A stretch of 64,000 nt of DNA. Origin: Leisingera daeponensis DSM 23529. GTDB taxonomy: Bacteria; Pseudomonadota; Alphaproteobacteria; Rhodobacterales; Rhodobacteraceae. The DNA is taken from NCBI RefSeq assembly GCF_000473145.1, contig NZ_KI421500.1, positions 372,225-436,224 on the forward strand, read 5' to 3'. This document shows, in pieces, positions 33,163 to 42,444 of this stretch. The notes below the pieces were generated by a model, which ran no database searches, had not been told where the DNA came from, and saw only the letters and a program-made list of their open reading frames with translations. Made by a program: the position numbers and the translations under genes. Numbering within the stretch: position 1 is the stretch's first letter; each line of letters opens with the position of its first letter.

Positions 33163-33168
33163 TAGCTG

Positions 33169-33462
33169 TCAGGCCAGCGGCGTCATCTTGTGGATCTCAA
33201 CCGGTGCCGCCAGCCAGTCTTCGTATTTGGCGAAGATCGGGGCGATGTAGGGGGCGGCGTAGTGCTCTGCCAGCGCGCCGTCGCCGGCCCACTCCTCGTC
33301 CAAGTAAAAACAGCTTTCATCACGGCCTTCGAGCAGGTTGAATTTGAGGCAGCCAGGCTCGGCGCGTGTCTGGGCGAGAATGCTGAGCAGGCTGTCCCGG
33401 ACGGCGTCCTGGTGTTCCGGCTTAGGCGTGATCTTGGCGAACAATTGAAAAGGGGCGGTCAT
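33169..33462 (-). CDS. Putative quinol monooxygenase (ABM domain)
   Basis: A 97-residue ferredoxin-like ABM-domain protein related to YgiN quinol monooxygenase. The strand-helix pattern FQLFAKITPKPEHQDAVRDSLLSILAQTRAEPGCLKFNLLEGRDESCFYLDEEWAGDGALAEHYAAPYI is typical. Such proteins act on quinones or other aromatics without cofactor. The ATG at 33462 has GGAG six bases upstream and is better than a start four codons earlier. It is the first gene of a two-gene unit with the MarR regulator. Confidence 0.85.
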   Translation of the reverse strand: MTAPFQLFAKITPKPEHQDAVRDSLLSILAQTRAEPGCLKFNLLEGRDESCFYLDEEWAGDGALAEHYAAPYIAPIFAKYEDWLAAPVEIHKMTPLA

Positions 33463-33474
33463 CGGAAACTCCAA

Positions 33475-33495
33475 TTAAGTTATCACGGTAACTAA
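33475..33495. promoter_or_regulatory. Probable MarR operator
   Basis: AGTTA at 33478-33482 and TAACT at 33489-33493 form an inverted repeat with a six-base centre, extended by TTA and TAA outside. It lies 13 bases before the start of the monooxygenase gene, the usual place for an autorepressor site. Binding by the neighbouring MarR protein is inferred. Confidence 0.5.
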
Positions 33496-33528
33496 ATAGC
33501 CGGCAGGCGGCTGGGTGTAAAGCGGCGC

Positions 33529-34710
33529 TCAACCCTTGGCGGCGATGGCGCTGCCTGCGGCGTGGCCGGACGACCAGGCCCATTGGAAGTTATAGCCGCC
33601 GAGCCAGCCGGTCACGTCCACCGCCTCGCCAATGGCGTAGAGGCCGGGGGCGGCTTTGGCCTCCATGGTTTTGGAGGAGAGGCCGTCGGTGCTGATGCCG
33701 CCCAAAGTGACCTCGGCTGTGCGGTACCCTTCGGTGCCCGCGGGCAGCAGGCGCCAGTTCTGCAAGGCCTCGCACAGCGCGGCGAGCGCGGCATCGGACT
33801 GGTCCGCAAGGCGGCCCTTGAGGCCAAGCTGGGGCGCGAGGAACTCCACCAGTTTACCGGGCAGGTGGCGGGACAGCTCGGTGGTCAGATCGCGGCGGCC
33901 CCCGGCCTGGCGCTGGCTGCGCAGCAGGTCGTAAAGCGGCGTCTCGGGGATCAGGTTGGCCGTGATCTCCTCCCCCTCGCGCCAGTAGGAGGAGAGCTGC
34001 AGCACCGACGGGCCGGAGAGGCCGCGGTGGGTGAACAGCAGCGCCTCGTCAAAGGACGTGCGGTGGTTGCTGAGGCGTGCAGGCAGGGAGACGCCGGCCA
34101 GCGGCTGGAAGCGCCCGTCCGGGAAGGTGAAGGGCACCAGGCCTGCGCGGGTATCCGTGACCTCCAGCCCGAATTGGCGGGCGAGGTCGTAGGCGAGGCC
34201 TGTGGCACCCATCTTGGGAATCGATTTGCCGCCGGTGGCCAGCACCAGATTGCGGCAGGTGACGGTCTGTTCCTTGCCCTCGCGCAGCAGCTTAACCGTG
34301 TAGCCCTCCGCGGTCTGCGCCACGGCTTCGACCGAGGTCTGCAGCCAAAGCTCCGCGCCCGCCTGCGCCATCTCCTGCACCAGCATGGCGATGATCTGCT
34401 TGGCGGAGCCGTCGCAGAACAGCTGGCCCAGGGTTTTCTCGTGCCAGGCGATGCCGTGGCGGCTGACCAGTTCGATGAAGTTCCACTGGGTGTAGCGGGC
34501 CAGCGCCGACTTGCAGAAATGCGGATTGGCGGACAGGTAATTCTTCGCCTCCGCATACATGTTGGTGAAATTGCAGCGGCCGCCGCCGGAGATGCGGATC
34601 TTTTCGCCCGGCGCCTTGGCGTGGTCGATGATCAGAGTGCTGCCGCCGGAATGGCGCGCACACATCATGCCAGCTGCGCCGGCGCCGAGAATCAGGGTGT
34701 TTATCCGCAT
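33529..34710 (-). CDS. NAD(P)/FAD-dependent oxidoreductase, BaiN/HI0933 family
   Basis: A 393-residue flavoprotein. The dinucleotide fold is LILGAGAAGMMCA, and the family signature KIRISGGGRCNFTN follows; later LATGGKSIPKMGATG, RTAEVTLGGIS and VDVTGWLGGYNFQWAWSSG mark the HI0933-like group. Members are FAD-binding reductases, mostly of unknown substrate. The ATG at 34710 gives the normal N-terminus; a second ATG three codons earlier is possible. It is divergent from ftsW and sits antisense in the dcw cluster. Confidence 0.87.
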   Translation of the reverse strand: MRINTLILGAGAAGMMCARHSGGSTLIIDHAKAPGEKIRISGGGRCNFTNMYAEAKNYLSANPHFCKSALARYTQWNFIELVSRHGIAWHEKTLGQLFCDGSAKQIIAMLVQEMAQAGAELWLQTSVEAVAQTAEGYTVKLLREGKEQTVTCRNLVLATGGKSIPKMGATGLAYDLARQFGLEVTDTRAGLVPFTFPDGRFQPLAGVSLPARLSNHRTSFDEALLFTHRGLSGPSVLQLSSYWREGEEITANLIPETPLYDLLRSQRQAGGRRDLTTELSRHLPGKLVEFLAPQLGLKGRLADQSDAALAALCEALQNWRLLPAGTEGYRTAEVTLGGISTDGLSSKTMEAKAAPGLYAIGEAVDVTGWLGGYNFQWAWSSGHAAGSAIAAKG

Positions 34711-34946
34711 GGCGCGCATCGACCACGGAACCGGCGCCGGCGCAAGGGGGAGGTCCTGGCGGCGGCTGCTTGCGCATCGGCGGCGGCGGGCGGGCGGCTT
34801 CTTGCCTGTCAAGGCGGGCCTGCGGCAGGGCGGTGGGATTCCGCCGAGGGACGTTCTTTTTCTGGCGCCGACGCTCACGAATCGTTACAGTTTAAGTGAG
34901 ACCCCGAAAAATGGGGCGGAGCGAGGCAATTAGTGGCGGTATTCCC

Positions 34947-36113
34947 ATGACTGAGATGGTCTATGGCGCGGTTCCTGTGCGGGCAGGCGAGCCTATCCTT
35001 CCGAAATGGTGGCGGACGCTGGATAAATGGACGATGTCCTGCATCCTGATGCTGTTCGTGCTTGGCATGCTGCTGGGGCTTGCTGCCTCGGTGCCGCTCG
35101 CGGAGCGCAACGGCTTCGGCAATTTCCACTATGTCCAGCGGCAGGCGGTGTTCGGCCTGACGGCGCTGGCGGCGATGCTGGTGACCTCGGTGATGTCGCC
35201 GGTGCTGGTGCGGCGGCTGGCGGTGGTCGGCTTTGCCGTGGCCTTTGTCGCGCTGGCGTTTCTGCCGATCTTCGGCACCGATTTCGGCAAAGGCGCGGTG
35301 CGCTGGTATTCGCTGGGCTTTGCCTCGCTGCAGCCGTCGGAGTTCCTGAAGCCCGGCTTCATCGTGGTGGCCGCCTGGATGATTGCTGCCAGCCAGCAGA
35401 TCAACGGCCCGCCGGGCACGCTGATGTCCTTCGCGCTGTGCATGATGGTGGTGATGATGCTGGTTCTGCAGCCGGACTTCGGCCAGGCGAGCCTGATCCT
35501 GTTCGGCTGGGGCGTGATGTACTTCGTGGCGGGCGCGCCGATGCTTTTGCTGGTGTGCATGGCCGCGGTGGTCGTGATGGGCGGCATCTTCGCCTATAAC
35601 AGCTCTGAACACTTTGCCCGCCGGATCGACGGCTTCCTGAATCCGGATGTCGATCCGACCACCCAGCTCGGCTATGCCACCAACGCGATCCGCGAGGGCG
35701 GTCTGTTCGGCGTCGGTGTCGGCGAGGGGCAGGTGAAGTGGTCGCTGCCCGATGCGCACACCGATTTCATCGTCGCCGTCGCGGCAGAGGAATACGGGCT
35801 GGTTCTGGTGGCGGTGCTGATCGTCCTTTATGCGCTGATCGTGGTGCGCTCGCTGTTCCGGCTGATGCGCGAGCGCGATACGTTCATCCGCCTCGCGGGC
35901 ACGGGCCTCGTGTGCATCTTCGGCGTGCAGGCGATGATCAACATGGGGGTTGCGGTGCGGCTCTTGCCCGCCAAAGGCATGACCTTGCCGTTTGTCAGCT
36001 ATGGCGGATCCTCGCTGATTGCCACCGGGATCGCAGTGGGTATGCTGCTGGCCTTTACCCGGACGCGCCCGCAGGGCGGGATTGCCGATTACCTGAACGG
36101 CCGCGGCCGCTGA
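34947..36113 (+). CDS. ftsW: Septal peptidoglycan glycosyltransferase FtsW
   Basis: A 388-residue SEDS-family membrane protein with about ten helices that polymerises lipid II at the septum with FtsI. Family motifs are [38 protein letters not shown], the catalytic Asp region [45 protein letters not shown] and [10 protein letters not shown]. The ATG at 34947 gives a short cytoplasmic tail typical of the family. It restarts the dcw series after the antisense block and is followed by murG after 26 bases. Confidence 0.97.
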   Translation: MTEMVYGAVPVRAGEPILPKWWRTLDKWTMSCILMLFVLGMLLGLAASVPLAERNGFGNFHYVQRQAVFGLTALAAMLVTSVMSPVLVRRLAVVGFAVAFVALAFLPIFGTDFGKGAVRWYSLGFASLQPSEFLKPGFIVVAAWMIAASQQINGPPGTLMSFALCMMVVMMLVLQPDFGQASLILFGWGVMYFVAGAPMLLLVCMAAVVVMGGIFAYNSSEHFARRIDGFLNPDVDPTTQLGYATNAIREGGLFGVGVGEGQVKWSLPDAHTDFIVAVAAEEYGLVLVAVLIVLYALIVVRSLFRLMRERDTFIRLAGTGLVCIFGVQAMINMGVAVRLLPAKGMTLPFVSYGGSSLIATGIAVGMLLAFTRTRPQGGIADYLNGRGR

Positions 36114-36139
36114 CGAGATTTGGAAAGAGACCACCTGGG

Positions 36140-37231
36140 ATGGCACAGAAACTGCTTTTGATGGCTGCCGGCGGAACCGGCGGCCATATGTTTCCTGCAC
36201 AGGCGCTGGCCGAGGCGATGCTGGCGCGCGGCTGGCGGGTGAAACTGTCGACGGATGCGCGCGGCGCGCGCTACACCGCCGCCTTTCCGAGCGCGGTGGA
36301 GATTTCCGAGGTGTCTTCTGCCACCTTTGCCCAGGGCGGGCTGCTGGACAAGGCGCTGGCGGGGCCGAAGATCGCGGCCGGCGTGCTGTCGATGGCCGCG
36401 CAGATGCGGCGGGAGCGGCCTGATGCGGTGATCGGTTTCGGCGGCTACCCGTCGATCCCGGCGCTGGGGGCGGCGACGCTGCTGAAGCTGCCGCGGATGA
36501 TCCATGAGCAGAACGGCGTGCTGGGCCGCGTGAACCAGATCTTTGCCAAGCGGGTGGCGGGCGTGGCCTGCGGCACCTGGCCGACCGTTTTGCCCGACGG
36601 GGTGCCGCATGAGCACGCGGGCAACCCGGTGCGGGCCGCGGTGAGGGAGCGGGCCGGTGCCGCCTATATCCCGCCGGGGGACTATCCGATGTCGCTCCTG
36701 GTGATGGGGGGCAGCCAGGGCGCGCGCATCCTCAGCGATGTGGTTCCCGCTGCAGTGGCGGCGCTGCCGGAGGAGATCCGCAGGCACCTGCGCGTCTCGC
36801 ATCAGGCGCGGGAAGAAGACCTGGCGCGGGTCAACGCGTATTATGCCGAACATGGCATCAACGCCGACGTGCAGACCTTTTTCACCGACGTGCCCGCCCG
36901 CATGTCGGAGGCGCAGCTGGTGATCTCGCGTTCTGGCGCGTCCTCGGTCGCGGATATCTCGATCATCGGGCGGCCCTCGATCCTGATCCCCTTTGCCGCC
37001 GCGGCAGGCGATCACCAGACCGCAAACGCCCGCGGGCTGGTTGACGCCGATGCCGCCGTGATGATCCCGGAAAGCGCCCTTGATATCCCGGTGCTGGCGG
37101 AGCATATGGGCGCAATTCTGAGTAACCCGCGGGCCGCCACGCAGATGGCGGCGGCCGCACTAGACGCCGGGGTTCCCGATGCCACCGAACGCCTGGCGGC
37201 CTTGGTGGAACAACTGGCCGAAGAAGGATAA
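36140..37231 (+). CDS. murG: UDP-GlcNAc:lipid I GlcNAc transferase MurG
   Basis: A 363-residue GT-B glycosyltransferase that makes lipid II on the inner face of the membrane. The N-terminal loop is [25 protein letters not shown] and [12 protein letters not shown] follow; the donor-site motifs are [12 protein letters not shown] and [12 protein letters not shown] with [14 protein letters not shown]. It lies 26 bases after ftsW and five bases before murC. Confidence 0.97.
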   Translation: MAQKLLLMAAGGTGGHMFPAQALAEAMLARGWRVKLSTDARGARYTAAFPSAVEISEVSSATFAQGGLLDKALAGPKIAAGVLSMAAQMRRERPDAVIGFGGYPSIPALGAATLLKLPRMIHEQNGVLGRVNQIFAKRVAGVACGTWPTVLPDGVPHEHAGNPVRAAVRERAGAAYIPPGDYPMSLLVMGGSQGARILSDVVPAAVAALPEEIRRHLRVSHQAREEDLARVNAYYAEHGINADVQTFFTDVPARMSEAQLVISRSGASSVADISIIGRPSILIPFAAAAGDHQTANARGLVDADAAVMIPESALDIPVLAEHMGAILSNPRAATQMAAAALDAGVPDATERLAALVEQLAEEG

Positions 37232-37236
37232 ACGTT

Positions 37237-38634
37237 ATGAACCCTGCAACCAAACTGCCCGGTGACGTCGGCCCGATCCATTTCGTGGGTATCGGGGGCA
37301 TCGGCATGTCGGGCATTGCCGAGGTGCTGCTGAACCTTGGTTACATGGTGCAGGGATCGGATCTGAAATCCTCCAAGATCACCAGCCGGCTGCAGGAGCT
37401 GGGCGCGCGCATCTTTGTCGGCCAGAAGGCGGAGAACCTGGAGGAAGCCGCGGTTGTGGTGATCTCCTCGGCGATCAAGCCGGGCAACCCGGAGCTGGAC
37501 GAGGCCCGCCTGCGCGGCCTGCCGGTGGTCCGCCGCGCCGACATGCTGGCGGAGCTGATGCGGCTGAAATCGAACGTCGCCATTGCGGGCACCCACGGCA
37601 AGACCACCACCACCACGATGATGGCGGAACTGATGGTGGCCGGCGGCTTTGACCCGACCATCGTCAACGGCGGCATCATTCACGCCTATGGCTCCAACGC
37701 GCGGATGGGGCAGGGCGAATGGATGGTGGTCGAGGCGGACGAGAGCGACGGCTCCTTCAACCGGCTGCCCGCAACCATCGCCGTGGTGACCAATATCGAC
37801 CCGGAGCATATGGAGCATTGGGGCGACTTCGACCGCTTGCGCGACGGGTTTCTGGAGTTTGTCTCCAACATCCCGTTCTATGGCGTCGCGGTCTGCTGCA
37901 CCGATCATGCCGAGGTGCAGGCGCTGGTGGGCCGGATCTCCGACCGCCGGGTGGTGACCTATGGCTTCAACGCGCAGGCCGATGTGCGCGCTGTCAATCT
38001 GACCTACAAGGCAGGCGTGGCGCATTTCGACGTGGTGCTGCAGGCCGAGGACCGGGTGATCGAGGGCTGCACCCTGCCGATGCCGGGAGACCACAATGTC
38101 TCCAACGCGCTGTCGGCGGTTGCGGTGGCGCGGCATCTGGGCATGAACAGCACAGAGATCCGCGAGGCGCTGGCGGCCTTTGGCGGCGTGAACCGCCGCT
38201 TCACCAAGGTGGGCGAAGTGAACGGTGTCACCATCATCGACGATTACGGCCACCACCCGGTGGAGATCGCCGCAGTGCTGAAGGCGGCGCGCCAGGCCTG
38301 CGAGGGCCGGGTGATCGCCGTGCACCAGCCGCACCGCTATTCGCGCCTGTCGAACCTGTTCGAAGATTTCTGCGCCTGCTTCAACGAGGCCGACGTGGTG
38401 GCGATTGCTGAGGTGTTCTCTGCCGGTGAAGACCCGATCGAGGGCGCCAGCCGCGACGATCTGGTGGCGGGCCTGATCCGCCACGGCCACCGCCACGCCC
38501 GTGCCCTGCTGAACGAGGAAGATCTGGAGCGCCTGGTGCGCGAGCAGGCCCGCCCCGGCGACATGGTGGTCTGCCTCGGTGCGGGCACCATCAGCACCTG
38601 GGCCAACGGCCTGCCTGAACGGCTGGGCCGCTGA
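37237..38634 (+). CDS. murC: UDP-MurNAc:L-alanine ligase MurC
   Basis: A 465-residue Mur ligase that starts the stem peptide by adding L-Ala. The N-terminal fold is [17 protein letters not shown], the ATP loop [38 protein letters not shown], and [11 protein letters not shown] with HQPHRYSR are MurC-specific. It follows murG by five bases. A roseobacter-type repeat separates it from the next gene. Confidence 0.97.
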   Translation: MNPATKLPGDVGPIHFVGIGGIGMSGIAEVLLNLGYMVQGSDLKSSKITSRLQELGARIFVGQKAENLEEAAVVVISSAIKPGNPELDEARLRGLPVVRRADMLAELMRLKSNVAIAGTHGKTTTTTMMAELMVAGGFDPTIVNGGIIHAYGSNARMGQGEWMVVEADESDGSFNRLPATIAVVTNIDPEHMEHWGDFDRLRDGFLEFVSNIPFYGVAVCCTDHAEVQALVGRISDRRVVTYGFNAQADVRAVNLTYKAGVAHFDVVLQAEDRVIEGCTLPMPGDHNVSNALSAVAVARHLGMNSTEIREALAAFGGVNRRFTKVGEVNGVTIIDDYGHHPVEIAAVLKAARQACEGRVIAVHQPHRYSRLSNLFEDFCACFNEADVVAIAEVFSAGEDPIEGASRDDLVAGLIRHGHRHARALLNEEDLERLVREQARPGDMVVCLGAGTISTWANGLPERLGR

Positions 38635-38649
38635 GGCGTGCGGCTGCAG

Positions 38650-38713
38650 AAGGGGGCGCTGCCCCCCGCCGCCTGCGGCGGCTCCCCCCGGGATATTCCG
38701 GGCCAGAAAAAGC
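38650..38713. repeat. Roseobacter-type extragenic repeat (copy 2)
   Basis: A GC-rich palindromic part (GGGGGCGCTGCCCCC and GCCGCCTGCGGCGGC) is followed by CCCCCGGGATATTCCGGG and a purine tail. A shorter relative is at 2141-2174 in the other orientation. It lies within the 100 bases between murC and the DUF2484 gene. Confidence 0.5.
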
Positions 38714-38734
38714 TGAGAGCGTGAGGAGCCTGGG

Positions 38735-38983
38735 ATGACGTTGTCTTTGACGCTGGCCGCTGTCTGGGCGCTGGCCGCCAATATCCTGGCGATGATCCCC
38801 AGCCGTGACGGCCATTGGACCCGGGCCTATGTGCTGATTGCGCTGGGGGTTCCGCTGCTGGGCTATGTGACCTGGGAGAACGGCCCGTGGTGGGGGCTGG
38901 CGGTGCTGCTGGCAGGGATGTCGGTGCTGCGCTGGCCGGTCATATACCTGGGCCGCTATATCAGGCGGTCGCTGCGGCGCTGA
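38735..38983 (+). CDS. DUF2484 family small membrane protein
   Basis: An 82-residue protein with three hydrophobic segments (about 4-20, 31-46 and 51-67) and an arginine-rich end (LGRYIRRSLRR). This matches DUF2484, a small membrane family that I recall mainly from Rhodobacteraceae and from this position between murC and murB. Function is unknown; location suggests a link with cell wall synthesis or division. Confidence 0.75.
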   Translation: MTLSLTLAAVWALAANILAMIPSRDGHWTRAYVLIALGVPLLGYVTWENGPWWGLAVLLAGMSVLRWPVIYLGRYIRRSLRR

Positions 38984-39119
38984 CAGGCGCGCCCGTGGCG
39001 GTGCGCTTAACCGATTTTTTCCAGTCCGCCGGTATTACTGGCTGAGAACTACGACTGCCCTTGGAATATTCGGTGCTGTTTTGAAGCCGGCATGTGTCTG
39101 CCGGCGGTGGAGGCTGTGG

Positions 39120-39431
39120 ATGGCCGCTGTGTTTGCAATCTGGCTGGCGTTCGGTGCCGCATGGCTGATCGGATTTTATGTTCTCGCCCGCCACCGGTGG
39201 CGCCGGCTGGCCATTGGGCTGGCGCTGGTCTGGGCGGCCATTCTGATCTGGCTGGCAGTCAGCCGGTTTGAGCAGAATCATGAACACGATGTCGGCCGGG
39301 TCGTGTTGTCCCTTTATTTCAACGGCCATCTTGTTTACGGACTGTACGCGTTCATAGGCTGGAAACTGGGGCAGAAAAGACGATGGCGGCGCGTTCTGAA
39401 ATTATACTTCCGGCGGCTCGCGGGCGGCTGA
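39120..39431 (+). CDS. Hypothetical small membrane protein overlapping murB
   Basis: A 103-residue protein, not recognised. Three hydrophobic segments are seen ([40 protein letters not shown] and [19 protein letters not shown]), with a basic C-terminus ([20 protein letters not shown]). The ATG at 39120 is chosen because GGAGG stands six bases before it; a longer frame starting at 39081 lacks such a site. It overlaps the start of murB by 49 bases in another frame, suggesting coupled translation. It may be a distant relative of the preceding DUF2484 gene. Confidence 0.65.
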   Translation: MAAVFAIWLAFGAAWLIGFYVLARHRWRRLAIGLALVWAAILIWLAVSRFEQNHEHDVGRVVLSLYFNGHLVYGLYAFIGWKLGQKRRWRRVLKLYFRRLAGG

Positions 39432-40324
39432 CCCGGCAGAAGCTGCTGGCGGAGCTGACCTGGCTGCGGGTGGGCGGACCGGCCGACCACCTGTTCCAGC
39501 CTGCGGATGTTGAGGATCTGGCGGACTTTCTGCGCCAGCTTGACCCGGGCGTGCAGGTGTTCCCGATGGGGGTCGGCTCCAACCTGATCGTGCGCGACGG
39601 GGGCTTGCGCGCGGTGGTGATCCGGCTGGGCCGCGGCTTCAACAGCATTGAAACTGAAGGTGATACGGTGACCGCGGGGGCGGCGGCGCTGGACGCGCAT
39701 GTGGCGAAGAAAGCGGCCGATGCGGGTATCGACCTCACCTTCCTGCGCACCATCCCCGGCTCGATCGGCGGCGCGGTGCGCATGAATGCGGGCTGCTACG
39801 GCAGCTATACCGCGGATGTGTTCGTGTCGGCCACCATCGTCACCCGCCAGGGCGAGATTCGCGAGATCACCGCTGATGAACTGGGCTTCCAGTACCGGCA
39901 GACCGACTTTCCCGAAGGCGCGGTGCTGGTCTCCGCCACGCTGCGCGGCCCCAAGGGCGACCCTGCAGAGCTGCATGCGCGGATGGAGGCGCAGCTTCAG
40001 AAGCGGGATGAGACGCAGCCGGTCAAGGACCGCTCGGCCGGGTCCACCTTCCGCAACCCGGCGGGGTTCTCCTCGACCGGGCAGGCGGATGATGTGCATG
40101 ACCTCAAGGCCTGGAAGGTGATCGACAACGCCGGCATGCGCGGCGCCCGGCGCGGGGCTGCGCAGATGAGCGAGAAGCATTCCAATTTTCTGATCAACAC
40201 CGGTGGCGCGACTGCCGCAGATCTGGAAGGCCTGGGCGAAGACGTGCGGAAAAAGGTTTACGAGGATTCCGGCATCAGGCTAGAGTGGGAAATCATGCGG
40301 ATTGGTGATCCGCTTCCCGAATAG
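39383..40324 (+). CDS. murB: UDP-N-acetylenolpyruvoylglucosamine reductase MurB
   Basis: A 313-residue FAD enzyme that reduces UDP-GlcNAc-enolpyruvate to UDP-MurNAc with NADPH. FAD motifs are [16 protein letters not shown] and [21 protein letters not shown]; the substrate-site region [11 protein letters not shown] and ending [12 protein letters not shown] are typical of type I MurB. The start inside the preceding gene is the only one giving a complete N-terminal domain ([18 protein letters not shown]). Confidence 0.95.
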   Translation: MAARSEIILPAARGRLTRQKLLAELTWLRVGGPADHLFQPADVEDLADFLRQLDPGVQVFPMGVGSNLIVRDGGLRAVVIRLGRGFNSIETEGDTVTAGAAALDAHVAKKAADAGIDLTFLRTIPGSIGGAVRMNAGCYGSYTADVFVSATIVTRQGEIREITADELGFQYRQTDFPEGAVLVSATLRGPKGDPAELHARMEAQLQKRDETQPVKDRSAGSTFRNPAGFSSTGQADDVHDLKAWKVIDNAGMRGARRGAAQMSEKHSNFLINTGGATAADLEGLGEDVRKKVYEDSGIRLEWEIMRIGDPLPE

Positions 40325-40641
40325 CTTGAAAACCTGAATGCTGACAAAGGCTTCTGTTGCCGCAGCGTGAGGTCACCATATGGTCCCGGCGGGACCCGGG
40401 CAGCGGCAATTGTTAAACGTGGTAAAGGCAGTGTTAACACCCCGGTAAGGATTTGGGCGTTACGGTGCCGAAGAGGCGGCAATGGCATGCCCGTTGAAGG
40501 GGCTGAGGCCCCGCCAGACACTGGGGTGGAGAGCCCCGCAAGAACCCGCCGGGGGAACCCCGGCACCAAGGCATAAGGCGGGCCCGGTCAGGGCTCCAAA
40601 AACCAGGGGCAGAAAAGCCCCGCATATTGAGGCGCTTCGTG
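40325..40641. other. Region between murB and ddl with CtrA-like half sites
   Basis: About 317 bases without a gene. TTAA at 40413 followed after seven bases by AAAG, and the palindrome GTGTTAACAC at 40431-40440 followed after seven bases by GTAAG, resemble degenerate CtrA boxes (TTAA-N7-TTAA). The rest includes short GC-rich inverted repeats. A promoter for ddl-ftsQ-ftsA is likely here. Confidence 0.35.
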
Positions 40642-41562
40642 GTGAGTAAGTCGAGCAGGGCACTCCCGAAAGTCGCGGTGCTGATGGGCGGACCGTCAGC
40701 CGAACGCGAGGTATCGCTGTCCAGCGGCCGTGAATGCGCGGCCGCTTTGCGCGGTGAGGGGTTCGAGGTTGTTGAGGTGGATGCAGGCCGGGACCTGCAC
40801 GCGCGCCTGGCAGAGGCAAAGCCGGATGTGGTGTTCAACGCGCTGCACGGGCGCTGGGGCGAGGACGGCTGCGTTCAGGGCCTGCTGGAGTGGCTGGGCA
40901 TCCCCTATACGCATTCCGGGGTGCTGGCCTCGGCACTGGCGATGGACAAGCAGCGTTCCAAGGAAGTGTACCGTTCTGCCGGGCTACCGGTGGTGGAGAG
41001 CGGGCTGTTTGCCAAGGAGGACGTCGCGGCCGGCCACGTGATGGCGCCGCCCTATGTGGTGAAGCCCAACAACGAAGGTTCCAGCGTTGGCATCTATATC
41101 GTGCATGAGGCCGCCAACGGGCCGCCGCAGCTGTCGGACGCAATGCCGCAGCAGGTGATGGTCGAGACCTATGCGCCGGGGCGCGAGCTGACCACCACCG
41201 TGGTCGGGGACCGGGCGCTGACGGTGACCGATATCCTGACCGACGGCTGGTATGACTATGACGCCAAGTACAAACCGGGCGGCTCGCGCCATGTGCTGCC
41301 TGCGGACCTGCCGCGGGAAATCCACGACCTGTGCCTGGAATACGCGCTGAAGGCGCATGAGGCTTTGGGCTGCCGCGGTGTCAGCCGCACCGATTTTCGC
41401 TGGGATGAGACCCGCGGCGCCAGCGGCCTGGTGCTCTTGGAGACCAACACCCAGCCCGGCATGACGCCGACCTCGCTGGTGCCGGAGCAGGCGGCTTTCT
41501 GCGGCATGAGCTTCGGCCAGCTTTGCGCCTGGATGGTGGAGGATGCCTCATGCAATCGCTGA
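40642..41562 (+). CDS. ddl: D-alanine:D-alanine ligase
   Basis: A 306-residue ATP-grasp ligase that makes the D-Ala-D-Ala used by MurF. Motifs are [68 protein letters not shown] and the C-terminal [19 protein letters not shown] with the Mg-binding residues. The GTG at 40642 gives the usual start (M)[13 protein letters not shown] 40639 and TTG 40627 are alternatives. It overlaps ftsQ by 13 bases. Confidence 0.95.
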   Translation: MSKSSRALPKVAVLMGGPSAEREVSLSSGRECAAALRGEGFEVVEVDAGRDLHARLAEAKPDVVFNALHGRWGEDGCVQGLLEWLGIPYTHSGVLASALAMDKQRSKEVYRSAGLPVVESGLFAKEDVAAGHVMAPPYVVKPNNEGSSVGIYIVHEAANGPPQLSDAMPQQVMVETYAPGRELTTTVVGDRALTVTDILTDGWYDYDAKYKPGGSRHVLPADLPREIHDLCLEYALKAHEALGCRGVSRTDFRWDETRGASGLVLLETNTQPGMTPTSLVPEQAAFCGMSFGQLCAWMVEDASCNR

Positions 41563-42443
41563 GGGGGCGGTTCCGCCGCAGCGCAGAGGGGCGGGCGGAC
41601 CCGGCGCCGTCGCGGCTGAAGTACCGGCTGCAGCGCTGGATGCTGACGCCGGGCATCCGCTTCGGGCTGCGGTTCGGGGTGCCGCTGTGCCTGGTCCTGG
41701 CGGCCGGCAGCGCCTACCTGGCGGATGAGGGGCGCCGCGACACGCTGCAGGGGCTGGTCAATCAGGCCCGCGCCGCCGTTCAGGAGCGGCCCGAGTTCAT
41801 GGTCAAGGTGATGGCGGTGGACGGGGCGGGCACCAGCGTGGCCCAGGATATCCGCGAGGTGGTGCCGCTGGATTTCCCGGTCAGCTCCTTCGATCTGGAC
41901 CTGGAGCAGATCCGCGATGTGATCACCGGGCTGGATCCGGTGAAATCCGCAAGCGTCAGGATCCGCCCGGGCGGCATCCTGCAGGTGGATGTCGAAGAGC
42001 GCCAGCCGGCGCTGATCTGGCGCAGCCGCGAGGGGCTGGCGCTGCTGGATGAAACCGGCACCCATGTCGCTGAGCTGGGCCGCCGCAACCTGCATCCCGA
42101 TTTGCCGCTGATCGCGGGCAATGGGGCGGCGCAGCACGCGGCGCAGGCGCTGCGGCTTTTTGCGGCGGCAAAGCCCCTGGGGCCGCGGCTGCGCGGCCTG
42201 GTGCGTATCGGCGAACGGCGCTGGGACCTGGTGCTGGACCGCAACCAGCGCATTATGCTGCCGGCGGACGATCCGGTGCGCGCCTTGGAGCGGGTGCTGG
42301 CGGTGAGTGAGGTACAGGATTTGCTGGAGCGCGACGTGGCAGCGGTGGATATGCGTCTGGCTGGGCGCCCGACCGTCCGCATGTCCGAAAACGCAGTGGA
42401 AAACTGGTGGCGCATCCGGCAGTTGAATGGGGGCGGGCAGTAA
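41550..42443 (+). CDS. ftsQ: Cell division protein FtsQ
   Basis: A 297-residue bitopic protein linking early and late divisome parts. A basic cytoplasmic segment of about 45 residues precedes the transmembrane helix ([17 protein letters not shown]); a POTRA domain ([55 protein letters not shown] by position 85-145) and a beta domain follow. The ATG at 41550 has GGAGG nine bases upstream, inside ddl. ftsA starts one base after the stop. Confidence 0.93.
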   Translation: MQSLRGRFRRSAEGRADPAPSRLKYRLQRWMLTPGIRFGLRFGVPLCLVLAAGSAYLADEGRRDTLQGLVNQARAAVQERPEFMVKVMAVDGAGTSVAQDIREVVPLDFPVSSFDLDLEQIRDVITGLDPVKSASVRIRPGGILQVDVEERQPALIWRSREGLALLDETGTHVAELGRRNLHPDLPLIAGNGAAQHAAQALRLFAAAKPLGPRLRGLVRIGERRWDLVLDRNQRIMLPADDPVRALERVLAVSEVQDLLERDVAAVDMRLAGRPTVRMSENAVENWWRIRQLNGGGQ

Positions 42444-42444
42444 C

